DNA of 7,267 nucleotides from an uncultured Lachnospiraceae bacterium. Its GTDB lineage: Bacteria; Bacillota; Clostridia; Lachnospirales; Lachnospiraceae. Below are positions 1 to 5,912 of the stretch, piece by piece; positions within the stretch are counted from its first letter, which is position 1; each line of letters begins with the position of its first letter. The notes under the pieces were generated by a model. It had not been told where the DNA came from and made no database searches. It saw only the letters and a program-made list of their open reading frames with translations. The stretch is taken from the NCBI GenBank assembly GCA_902783095.1, contig CACZPX010000245.1, positions 1 to 7,267 of the forward strand, read 5' to 3'. The position numbers and the translations under genes were made by a program.

Positions 1-1
1 C

Positions 2-256
2 TACCTGTTTGAGAAGGAGACCATCACCGGCAAGGAGTTTATGAGCATTCTGCAGCTGGTGCAGGATGAGGAACGGATGAAGGCGGAAGAGGCGGAAGCT
101 GCCAGGCTGGCCGCGGAAAAAGAGGCCGAAGAGGCCGCCCGGGCGGCGCAGGAGGCCGCACAGCGTGCGGAAGAGGACGCGAAGGCAGAGGCGCTGCACG
201 TGGTTCGTCCCGCCGAAGACGAGATCCCCGGAGAGGATAAGAACCTGTCATCCTGA
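2..256 (+). CDS. ftsH: FtsH-like ATP-dependent zinc metalloprotease, C-terminal end (partial)
   Basis: Only the last 84 codons are present; the gene starts before the window. The first visible residues, YLFEKETITGKEFM, match the end of the FtsH peptidase domain, where an 'EKETITGEEFM'-type helix is typical. FtsH is a membrane-anchored hexameric AAA+ protease that degrades misassembled membrane proteins and some regulators. The AAA and HEXXH parts lie outside the window, so the identity rests on this short motif. After it comes a tail of about 65 residues that is very rich in Ala, Glu, Lys and Arg, probably helical or coiled coil, ending in an acidic stretch (PAEDEIPGEDKNLSS). Such tails vary between species and are probably cytoplasmic. 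The TGA stop (254-256) is formed by the palindromic repeat at 247-290. uvrC follows 52 bp later on the same strand. Confidence 0.75.
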   Translation, partial: YLFEKETITGKEFMSILQLVQDEERMKAEEAEAARLAAEKEAEEAARAAQEAAQRAEEDAKAEALHVVRPAEDEIPGEDKNLSS

Positions 257-290
257 GCGGAGAGAGCGGAGCGAACGAAGTCGAAGGATC
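247..290. repeat. Palindromic extragenic repeat, GTCATCCTGAGCG...TCGAAGGATC type
   Basis: The element begins GTCATCCTGAGCGGAG (247-262) and ends GTCGAAGGATC (280-290). Its ends ATCCT (250-254) and AGGAT (285-289) are inverted, and AGCGGAG occurs twice inside (256-262 and 265-271). Sequences of the form GTCATCCTGAGCG-(variable)-GTCGAAGGATC recur in intergenic regions of many bacterial genomes, from memory of the family. The element overlaps the last FtsH codons, supplies the FtsH TGA, and ends five bases before the uvrC ribosome binding site. It may fold in RNA and influence uvrC translation; that part is inference. Confidence 0.65.
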
Positions 291-308
291 CCGGCAGGAC
301 CGGAATAT

Positions 309-2201
309 ATGGAAAATTTTGACCTCAAAGAAGAACTGAAAAAGCTTCCGGACAAGCCTGGCGTCTACCTGATGCACGACGCGGAGGACCACATCATCTA
401 CGTGGGCAAGGCCGTGGTCTTAAAGAACCGGGTGCGCCAGTACTTCCAGAAACGGGACGACCGCACGCCCAAGATCGAGCGCATGATCGCGCAGATCGCC
501 TGGTTCGAGTACATCGTGACCGATTCGGAGACGGAAGCGCTGGTGCTGGAGTGCAACCTGATCAAGGAGTATCATCCGAAGTACAATACGATGCTGATGG
601 ATGACAAGACCTATCCGTTCGTCCGGGTGACGGTGGACGAGGCCTTCCCGAGGATCATGTTTGCCAGAAGATTAAAGCACGACAAGGCCCGTTACTACGG
701 GCCTTTCGTTAACGCGGGCGCGGTGCGCGAGGCCATCCGCCTGATCCAGAAGCTGTATAAGATCCGCACCTGCGGCCGGAAGCTGCCGGAGGAGATCGGG
801 CGGGAGCGGCCCTGCCTGGACCGGCACATCGGGCTGTGCGACGCACCCTGCGCGGGTGCCGTTTCGGAGGAGGCCTACGCGCAGCAGCTGGCGGCCGCCC
901 TGCGCTTTCTGGACGGCAACTACCAGGAGGTGGAGGACGTGGTGGAGCAGAAGATGCTCGCCGCGTCGGAGGAACTGGATTTTGAGGCGGCGGCGGGCTA
1001 CCGCGAGCTGCTGTTTGGCGTACGCAAGCTGCGGGAGAGCCAGAAGATCACCGAGACCGGCGAGGCGGACCGCGACATCATCGCGCTGGCGCAGGACGAA
1101 CGCGAGGTGCTGGCGCAGGTGTTCTTTGTGCGCGGCGGCAAACTGATCGGCCGCGACCACTTCCGCGTGAAGGCGGCGGAGGGCGACGATATGCCGCAGA
1201 TCCTGTCCGACCTGCTGAAACAGTTTTACAGCGGCACGCCCTTTATCCCCGGGGAGATCCTGCTGCAGGAGATGCCCGCGGAGGCGGAGAGCATTGAGCA
1301 GTGGCTGCGCGTAAAGACCGGGCACAAGGTGAGCCTGGTGTCCGCAAAACGCGGCAAAAAGCACAAACTGCTGGAACTGGCGGAGGAGAACGCCAGGCTG
1401 CTGCTGTCCCAGAACAAGGAAAAGGTGAAGCGCCAGGAGGCGCGCACCGTAGGCGCGCAGAAGGAACTGGCGGACACGCTGGGGCTGCCGGTGGTGACGC
1501 GCATAGAGGCCTACGATATCTCCAACATCAGCGGTTTTATGTCCGTTGGGTCCATGGTCGTCTTTGAAAACGGCAAGCCCAAGCCCAACGACTACCGTAA
1601 GTTCCGCATCCAGAGCGTGGAGGGCCCCAACGACTACGCGTCCCTGGCGGAGGTGCTCACCAGGCGGTTTTCCCACGGGCTGGAGGAGCAGAAGATGATG
1701 CGGGAGAACAGCCTGGACGAGAAATACGGCAAGTTTACGGCCTTTCCGGACCTGATCCTGATGGACGGCGGCAAGGGCCAGGTGAACGTGGCGGAAGAGG
1801 TGCTGGACGAGCTGGGCCTTGACATCCCCGTCTGCGGCATGGTAAAGGACGACCGGCACCGCACGCGCGGCCTGTACCGGAACGGCGTGGAGCTGCCGAT
1901 CGACACCCATTCGGAGATGTTCCATCTGATCACGCGGGTGCAGGACGAGGCGCACCGCTTTGCGATCGAGTATCACCGCTCTCTGCGCAGCAAGGGGCAG
2001 GTACACTCCGTACTGGACGATATAGAGGGCATCGGGCCGTCCAGACGGCGCGCGCTGATGCGCACCTTCGGCAATATCGACGACATGCGCGCGGCCACCT
2101 ATGCGCAGCTTCTGGCCATTCCGGAGATGAACAGGCCGGCGGCGCGCACGGTCTACGCCTTTTTCCACGACGGAGAGATCCCGGAGGACCCGGATGATTG
2201 A
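309..2201 (+). CDS. uvrC: UvrABC excinuclease subunit C
   Basis: The product is 630 residues, normal for UvrC, the nuclease that cuts on both sides of a lesion held by UvrB in nucleotide excision repair. The GIY-YIG domain is at about 12-95: PGVY at 17-20, IYVGK at 30-34, R41, E81 and N93, which match the known catalytic set (Tyr, Lys, Arg, Glu, Asn). Four cysteines, C155, C169, C177 and C181, match the spacing of the [4Fe-4S] ligands reported in E. coli UvrC. A UVR motif that binds UvrB lies near 205-240. The RNase H-like nuclease shows D403 (AYDIS), D486 (LMDGGKGQ) and H549 (AHRFAIEYHR). Helix-hairpin-helix motifs end the protein (DDIEGIGPSRRRAL onward). The ATG at 309 is chosen because AGGA (296-299) precedes it and homology starts there; an in-frame ATG at 165 would lie inside the FtsH gene. 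It overlaps the next gene by 8 nt. Confidence 0.97.
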   Translation: MENFDLKEELKKLPDKPGVYLMHDAEDHIIYVGKAVVLKNRVRQYFQKRDDRTPKIERMIAQIAWFEYIVTDSETEALVLECNLIKEYHPKYNTMLMDDKTYPFVRVTVDEAFPRIMFARRLKHDKARYYGPFVNAGAVREAIRLIQKLYKIRTCGRKLPEEIGRERPCLDRHIGLCDAPCAGAVSEEAYAQQLAAALRFLDGNYQEVEDVVEQKMLAASEELDFEAAAGYRELLFGVRKLRESQKITETGEADRDIIALAQDEREVLAQVFFVRGGKLIGRDHFRVKAAEGDDMPQILSDLLKQFYSGTPFIPGEILLQEMPAEAESIEQWLRVKTGHKVSLVSAKRGKKHKLLELAEENARLLLSQNKEKVKRQEARTVGAQKELADTLGLPVVTRIEAYDISNISGFMSVGSMVVFENGKPKPNDYRKFRIQSVEGPNDYASLAEVLTRRFSHGLEEQKMMRENSLDEKYGKFTAFPDLILMDGGKGQVNVAEEVLDELGLDIPVCGMVKDDRHRTRGLYRNGVELPIDTHSEMFHLITRVQDEAHRFAIEYHRSLRSKGQVHSVLDDIEGIGPSRRRALMRTFGNIDDMRAATYAQLLAIPEMNRPAARTVYAFFHDGEIPEDPDD

Positions 2202-3144
2202 GCGGCAGGCCCTGCAGGCCTGCGGGCTCTGCCCCAGAAACTGCGGCGCGGACCGCACGGCGGGACAGACGGGATTCTGCGGCTGCACGGACACCGTGCG
2301 GATCGCAAGGGCGGCCCTGCATTTTTATGAGGAACCGTGCATCTCCGGCGCGAACGGTTCCGGAACGGTGTTTTTTACCGGCTGTGTGCTGCGCTGCGTC
2401 TACTGCCAGAACGCGCAGATCTCGCGCGGGGCGGTGGGCCGGGCGGTGACGGTGCCGGAACTGGCGGACGTCTTTTTAAACCTGCAGGCGCAGGGAGCGC
2501 ACAACGTCAACCTGGTCACGCCCACGCAGTTTTCCCCGCACATCACCCAGGCCGTGCGCCTGGCGCGCGCCGGGGGGCTTGCGGTCCCCGTGGTGTACAA
2601 TACGGGCGGCTACGAACGGCCGGAGGTGCTGGCGGCGCTTTCGGACACGGTGGACGTGTATATGCCGGACTTCAAATACTGGAAGAATGATACGGCGCGG
2701 GCCTTTTCCGCGGCGCCGGACTATCCGGAGGCGGCCCGGAGCGCCTTTGCCGAGATGATGCGGCAGCGGCCGGCGCCCGTGTTCGGACCGGACGGCCTGC
2801 TCAAAAAGGGCGTGCTGGCGCGGATCCTGGTGCTGCCGGGCCACACGAAGGAGGCCGTGGAGATCCTGCGGTACCTGGCGGAGACCTATGGGGACAGCAT
2901 CATCATCAGCCTGATGAGCCAGTATACGCCGATGCCCGCGGTGCGGGATCACAGGGACCTCTCGCGAAAGCTCACAAAACGGGAGTATGCGCGGGTGGTG
3001 GACGAGGCGCTGCGCCTGGATCTGCGGAACGTGTTCCTGCAGGAGGGAGACGTGGCAAAGGAGTCCTTCATTCCGCCGTTTGAGACGGCGGCAGCGGGGG
3101 AAGGGACGGAAAATCCGCAGAATCGCGGATTGCCCAAAGAATAA
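2194..3144 (+). CDS. PflX-like radical SAM protein (pyruvate formate-lyase-activating-enzyme related)
   Basis: A 316-residue member of the radical SAM superfamily. The signature C64-x3-C68-x2-C71 (TGCVLRCVYCQNAQIS) binds the [4Fe-4S] cluster that cleaves S-adenosylmethionine. Upstream is an extra cysteine set, C10, C13, C17, C29 and C31 (ACGLCPRNCGADR...GFCGC), characteristic of the COG1313/PflX group. Later segments NLVTPTQFSPHI, VVYNTGGYE, DVYMPDFKYW and SLMSQYTPM are also typical of this group. The family resembles the pyruvate formate-lyase activase, but its target is not established, so no substrate is assigned. GGAGGA (2183-2188) lies 5 nt before the ATG, and the start overlaps the uvrC stop, so translational coupling with uvrC is likely. 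The last ~20 residues are low in conservation and their codons contain a hairpin and the hprK -35 element. Confidence 0.9.
   Translation: MIERQALQACGLCPRNCGADRTAGQTGFCGCTDTVRIARAALHFYEEPCISGANGSGTVFFTGCVLRCVYCQNAQISRGAVGRAVTVPELADVFLNLQAQGAHNVNLVTPTQFSPHITQAVRLARAGGLAVPVVYNTGGYERPEVLAALSDTVDVYMPDFKYWKNDTARAFSAAPDYPEAARSAFAEMMRQRPAPVFGPDGLLKKGVLARILVLPGHTKEAVEILRYLAETYGDSIIISLMSQYTPMPAVRDHRDLSRKLTKREYARVVDEALRLDLRNVFLQEGDVAKESFIPPFETAAAGEGTENPQNRGLPKE
3112..3131. other. Small perfect stem-loop at the 3' end of the radical SAM gene
   Basis: AATCCGC (3112-3118) pairs perfectly with GCGGATT (3125-3131) around the loop AGAATC. It lies within the last codons of the upstream gene. No T-run follows, so it is not a convincing intrinsic terminator. 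Its final TT forms the start of the -35 element of the predicted hprK promoter. Confidence 0.5.
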
Positions 3145-3158
3145 AAGCCTTTTATAAT
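3130..3158 (+). promoter_or_regulatory. Sigma-A-type promoter for hprK
   Basis: TTGCCC (3130-3135, 4/6 to TTGACA), a 17-nt spacer, then a perfect TATAAT (3153-3158). The -35 box is inside the radical SAM coding sequence and the -10 box just after its stop. Predicted transcription starts near 3165, giving a leader of about 33 nt before hprK. This suggests hprK and perhaps murB-whiA can be expressed apart from the ftsH-uvrC cluster. Confidence 0.7.
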
Positions 3159-3197
3159 AGACCTGATATCATCAGAAAAGCGCGAACGGGGGCGACT

Positions 3198-4127
3198 ATG
3201 GCAATGATCACAGTGGCGAAGATGGCGGCGGAGATGGGGCTTCGGAACCTGACGCCGGACATCGACGCGGAAGAAAGAAAGATCATCAAGGCGGACATCA
3301 ACCGGCCGGCACTGGCACTGACCGGTTTCTTTGAATATTTTGATCACGAGCGGGTGCAGATCCTGGGAAGGGTGGAGACGGCCTATCTGGCCACGCTGCA
3401 GCCCCAGGTGCGCGAGAACGCGCTGCACCAGCTGTTTGAGATGGGCATCCCCTGCCTGATCTTCTGCAGGGGCATGCAGCCGGACGAGGTGACGCTGTCG
3501 TTAGCCAGACGGCATGAGACGCCGGTGCTGGGCACGCAGATGGCCACCACGGAGACGGAGAACCGCCTGAATCACTACCTGCAGAAGTGGCTGTCCCCCA
3601 CGATCACCATCCACGGCGAGCTGATCGACGTGCTGGGCGAGGGCGTGCTGCTGACGGGCGAGAGCGGCATCGGCAAGAGCGAGGCCGCCCTGGAACTGAT
3701 CAAGCGCGGACACCGGCTGGTGGCCGACGACGCGGTGGAGCTGCGCAAGGTGGACGAGGAGACGCTGATCGGCTGCGCGCCGGAGATCACCAAGGACTTT
3801 GTGGAGCTGCGCGGCGTGGGCATCATCGACGTGAAGACCCTGTTCGGCGTGCAGAGCGTCAAAAACGAACAGAAGGTGGACATGGAGATCCACCTGGAGG
3901 AGTGGAACCGCGAGCGGACCTACGACCGCCTGGGCAACAAGGACGAGTATTCTGAGTATCTGGGCAACCGGGTCCTGCGGTACGTGCTGCCCATCCGCCC
4001 CGGCCGCAACCTTGCCGTGATCATCGAGGCGATCGCGGTGAACTACCGCCAGCGGACCATGGGCTATCAGGCCGTGGACCTGCTGTACAAGCGCGTACAG
4101 GAAAACCTGATGAAGAACACCAACTGA
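3198..4127 (+). CDS. hprK: HPr kinase/phosphorylase
   Basis: The product is 309 residues, the usual size. The enzyme phosphorylates HPr of the sugar phosphotransferase system on its regulatory serine using ATP or pyrophosphate, and also reverses this, so it governs CcpA-mediated carbon catabolite repression in the cytoplasm. The N-terminal domain covers about 1-130. The kinase domain has H139 (TIHGELIDVLG), the Walker A motif GESGIGKS at 154-161, the paired aspartates D177-D178 (LVADDAVEL), and the family signature ELRGVGIIDVKTLFG starting at E203. The C-terminal part has RNLAVIIEAIAVNYR. The start is ATG 3198, preceded by a G-rich stretch (3188-3192) that is only a fair ribosome binding site; ATG 3204 is a possible alternative start. 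The gene has its own promoter upstream, and murB follows after 94 bp with no clear terminator between them. Confidence 0.97.
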   Translation: MAMITVAKMAAEMGLRNLTPDIDAEERKIIKADINRPALALTGFFEYFDHERVQILGRVETAYLATLQPQVRENALHQLFEMGIPCLIFCRGMQPDEVTLSLARRHETPVLGTQMATTETENRLNHYLQKWLSPTITIHGELIDVLGEGVLLTGESGIGKSEAALELIKRGHRLVADDAVELRKVDEETLIGCAPEITKDFVELRGVGIIDVKTLFGVQSVKNEQKVDMEIHLEEWNRERTYDRLGNKDEYSEYLGNRVLRYVLPIRPGRNLAVIIEAIAVNYRQRTMGYQAVDLLYKRVQENLMKNTN

Positions 4128-4134
4128 AGCCGCG

Positions 4135-4166
4135 TGAGGACGCGGGGACGGTCCTTCCTGTCCTCA
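4135..4166 (+). repeat. 32-bp hairpin repeat with GGGGACGG core, copy 1
   Basis: The unit has perfect 7-bp inverted ends, TGAGGAC (4135-4141) and GTCCTCA (4160-4166), around the core CGGGGACGGTCCT (4143-4155). It matches the reverse complement of 5881-5912 at 31 of 32 positions. GGGGACGGTTCT-like palindromic repeats are widespread in clostridial and other genomes and are often thought to be mobilised by REP-associated tyrosine transposases; no transposase is visible here. It begins 7 nt after the hprK stop. The stem is followed only by AAAAT, so termination is doubtful. Confidence 0.85.
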
Positions 4167-4173
4167 AAATCAG

Positions 4174-4189
4174 CCGGGGCAGCCCCCGG
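4174..4189. other. GC-rich hairpin upstream of murB
   Basis: CCGGGG (4174-4179) pairs with CCCCGG (4184-4189) around a CAGC loop. It ends about 20 nt before the murB ribosome binding site AGGAG (4209-4213). No T-run follows, so it is not a terminator; it may be an mRNA processing or stability structure. Confidence 0.4.
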
Positions 4190-4221
4190 AACAGCGCTTC
4201 AGACCCACAGGAGAAAAGACG

Positions 4222-5091
4222 ATGATCATAAAGGAAAATGAACCGCTTTGCCTGCACACCACGTTCCGCGTGGGCGGGCCCGCCCGGCTCTTTCTGATCC
4301 CCGAAACGGAGGAAGAGGTCGCCACGGCGGTGCGGTGCAGTCTGGACCGCGGTCTGCCGTATACCGTGATCGGCCGCGGCAGCAACGTGCTGGCAGCCGA
4401 CCGGGGCTTTGACGGCGCCGTGATCTGGCTGGGAGACGCCTTTGCCGATATGCAGGCGGACGGGGAGATGATCCGCGCACAGGCGGGCGCCACGCTGGCG
4501 GCGCTGGCGGGGCTGGCCCTGCGGCAGGGCCTGACCGGGCTGGAGTTTGCGGCCGGGATCCCCGGATCCTTTGGCGGCGCGCTGCTGATGGACGCCGGCG
4601 CCTACGGCGGGGAGATGAAGGACGTGACGACGGACGTGCGCCTGCTGATGCCCGACGGGACCGTGCGGCAGGCGGAGGCCGCCTGGATGGACTTTTCCTA
4701 TCGCCACAGCCGCGCCATGGAGGAGGACTGCATCATTCTGGGCGGTACGCTGCGGCTTACGCCGGGCGATCCTGCGGAGATCCTGGCAAAGATGCAGGAC
4801 CTTGCGGCCAGACGGCGAGACAAGCAGCCGCTGGAATACCCGAGTGCCGGCAGCTATTTTAAACGGCCCGCGGGGCATTTTGCCGGAGCGCTCATCGAGC
4901 AGGCCGGCTTAAAGGGCTTTCGCGTGGGGGGCGCGCAGGTCTCCGAAAAGCATGCAGGCTTTGTGATCAACGCAGGCGGCGCGACGGCGGCCGACGTCCT
5001 GACGCTGGAGCGTGAAGTGATCCGCCGCGTGCAGGACCGTTTTGGCGTGACGCTGGAGCCGGAAGTGAGAAAGCTGGGCGAGTTTGCATGA
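4222..5091 (+). CDS. murB: UDP-N-acetylenolpyruvoylglucosamine reductase
   Basis: The product is 289 residues, in the range of the shorter type II MurB enzymes. MurB uses FAD and NADPH to reduce enolpyruvyl-UDP-GlcNAc to UDP-MurNAc, the second committed step of peptidoglycan precursor synthesis in the cytoplasm. Visible landmarks are HTTFRVGGPA near residues 12-21, VIGRGSNVL for FAD phosphate binding, GLEFAAGIPGSFGGALLMDAGAYGG for the flavin site, the YRHSR substrate motif, and PSAGSYFKRP, whose GS serine is the expected general acid. The protein ends with GAQVSEKHAGFVIN and EVRKLGEF, also typical. AGGAG (4209-4213) stands 8 nt before the ATG. The stop overlaps the whiA start as ATGA (5088-5091), so the two are almost certainly co-translated. 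rapZ and yvcK/mgfK, often found next to murB, are not present. Confidence 0.97.
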   Translation: MIIKENEPLCLHTTFRVGGPARLFLIPETEEEVATAVRCSLDRGLPYTVIGRGSNVLAADRGFDGAVIWLGDAFADMQADGEMIRAQAGATLAALAGLALRQGLTGLEFAAGIPGSFGGALLMDAGAYGGEMKDVTTDVRLLMPDGTVRQAEAAWMDFSYRHSRAMEEDCIILGGTLRLTPGDPAEILAKMQDLAARRRDKQPLEYPSAGSYFKRPAGHFAGALIEQAGLKGFRVGGAQVSEKHAGFVINAGGATAADVLTLEREVIRRVQDRFGVTLEPEVRKLGEFA

Positions 5092-5759
5092 CGTTTTCCG
5101 CACAGGTAAAAGAAGAGCTGGCCGCCGTGGAGGAGGGACTTAAGCGCAGACCCGCCAAAAAGGGCAGGCCGGACAGCCGCCGGGCGCAGGAGCTCGCGGA
5201 CCGCGACGCGCTGCGCAGCCTGTTTCTGGCCGGCGGAACGGTGAGCGATCCCCAGCGGTCCTATCATCTGGAATTCAAATGCGGGGAGCGGGAGGCCGCG
5301 GAGGACTGCCGCGCGCAGCTGGAACGGCTGCAGGTCCCCGGCAGGATCCACCGCCGCAGGGCGGATTGGTGCGTCTATATCAAAGACGCCGACGACATCG
5401 CCAGGCTGCTGGGGCTCATGGGGGCGTCCCGCGCGCTGATGGAACTGGAGAACGCCCGCATCCTGCACGACATCAGCGGGACGGTAAACCGCCAGGTCAA
5501 CTGCGAGACGGCCAACCAGAACAAGACTATCCGCGCTTCGCTGGCGCAGTTGAAAAAGATCGAGATCCTGGAGGCGCATGGCGCGCTGAAAACGCTGCCG
5601 CCGGAGCTTTACGAGCTTGCGATGCTGCGGCGGGACAACGTGGACGTGCCGTTAAAGGACCTGGGGGCCATGCTGAAGGAACCGATCGGCAAGAGCGGCA
5701 CGTATCACCGCTTTGCGCGGATCGAGCAGCTGGCCGACGCGCTGGAAAAAGAAGAATAG
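5088..5759 (+). CDS. whiA: WhiA-type DNA-binding protein lacking the WhiA_N domain
   Basis: WhiA is a conserved Gram-positive DNA-binding protein tied to cell division and, in Streptomyces, sporulation. This copy has only 223 residues against about 310-320 usually. Residues 1-12 (MTFSAQVKEELA) match the normal WhiA N-terminus. They run directly into a basic linker (about 13-40, KRRPAKKGRPDSRR) and then LRSLFLAGGTVSDPQRSYHLEFKC (43-65), which normally lies near residue 125-135. The remainder is intact: YIKDADDIARLLGLMGA, NRQVNCETANQNKT (C139 in CETAN), and the C-terminal helix-turn-helix ending GKSGTYHRFARIEQLA (G201 onward), where families usually have GKSG[VI]NHR. The first half of the degenerate LAGLIDADG-like fold is therefore missing by an in-frame internal loss. 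The reading frame is open and coupled to murB, so it is probably expressed; whether it works as normal WhiA is unknown. Confidence 0.9.
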   Translation: MTFSAQVKEELAAVEEGLKRRPAKKGRPDSRRAQELADRDALRSLFLAGGTVSDPQRSYHLEFKCGEREAAEDCRAQLERLQVPGRIHRRRADWCVYIKDADDIARLLGLMGASRALMELENARILHDISGTVNRQVNCETANQNKTIRASLAQLKKIEILEAHGALKTLPPELYELAMLRRDNVDVPLKDLGAMLKEPIGKSGTYHRFARIEQLADALEKEE

Positions 5760-5760
5760 G

Positions 5761-5778
5761 CCGGGGCTTCGGCTTCGG
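5761..5778 (+). other. UUCG tetraloop hairpin just after whiA
   Basis: CCGGGGC (5761-5767) pairs with GCTTCGG (5772-5778), two pairs being G-U, around a TTCG loop closed by C-G, the very stable cUUCGg form. It begins two bases after the whiA stop and is followed by eight A residues. It could protect the 3' end of the mRNA or assist the terminator that follows. Confidence 0.5.
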
Positions 5779-5782
5779 AAAA

Positions 5783-5814
5783 AAAACAGGACAGCCGGGT
5801 AGCTGTCCTGTTTT
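5783..5814. terminator. Bidirectional intrinsic terminator between whiA and the aminotransferase
   Basis: AAAACAGGACAGC (5783-5795) and GCTGTCCTGTTTT (5802-5814) form a perfect 13-bp stem with a CGGGTA loop. Read on the plus strand it ends in TTTT after whiA. Read on the minus strand it is followed by eight T residues (complement of 5779-5786), a stronger terminator for the aminotransferase transcript. It serves the two converging units. Confidence 0.9.
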
Positions 5815-5822
5815 GTGAATCA

Positions 5823-5873
5823 CGGGGACGGTTCTTGAGGTTCAGGAAAAATGAACACGGAGAACCGTCCCCG
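5823..5873. repeat. Long hairpin repeat with GGGGACGGTTCT arms
   Basis: CGGGGACGGTTCT (5823-5835) and AGAACCGTCCCCG (5861-5873) are perfect 13-bp inverted arms. Inside, GTTCA (5840-5844) pairs with TGAAC (5852-5856) around GGAAAAA, separated from the outer stem by a 4x4 internal loop. The arms share the CGGGGACGG core with the 32-bp repeats at 4135-4166 and 5881-5912. It resembles the GGGGACGGTTCT palindromes scattered through clostridial genomes. Confidence 0.85.
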
Positions 5874-5880
5874 CGTGCCC

Positions 5881-5912
5881 TGAGGACAGAAAGGACCGTC
5901 CCCGCGTCCTCA
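5881..5912 (-). repeat. 32-bp hairpin repeat with GGGGACGG core, copy 2 (inverted)
   Basis: Reverse complement of the unit at 4135-4166, differing at one base within the segment between core and end. Its inverted ends are TGAGGAC (5881-5887) and GTCCTCA (5906-5912). The last three bases, TCA at 5910-5912, are the TGA stop of the minus-strand aminotransferase, so the repeat overlaps that gene's end. Together with copy 1 it brackets murB and whiA. Confidence 0.85.

Noticed and set aside
165..308. An upstream in-frame ATG extending UvrC by 48 residues
   Set aside because: The extension reads through FtsH coding sequence and the repeat, is Arg-rich without homology, and the ATG at 309 has a proper ribosome binding site and the normal UvrC start.
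672..2294. A 540-codon open frame on the minus strand opposite uvrC
   Set aside because: It is antisense to a clear UvrC sequence, is low-complexity (Leu, His, Arg, Val, Gln rich) and has no family motif; long antisense frames are expected in GC-rich coding DNA.
4135..4170. Intrinsic terminator after hprK
   Set aside because: The hairpin is a copy of a dispersed repeat and is followed by AAAAT, not a T-run, so termination is not supported.
4021..4878. A 285-codon minus-strand frame opposite murB and the hprK-murB gap
   Set aside because: It is antisense to MurB with shadow-frame composition and no recognisable domain or ribosome binding site.
4135..5912. Composite transposon carrying murB and whiA between inverted repeats
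   Set aside because: There is no transposase, no visible target duplication, and the cargo is a conserved housekeeping pair in a familiar gene order.
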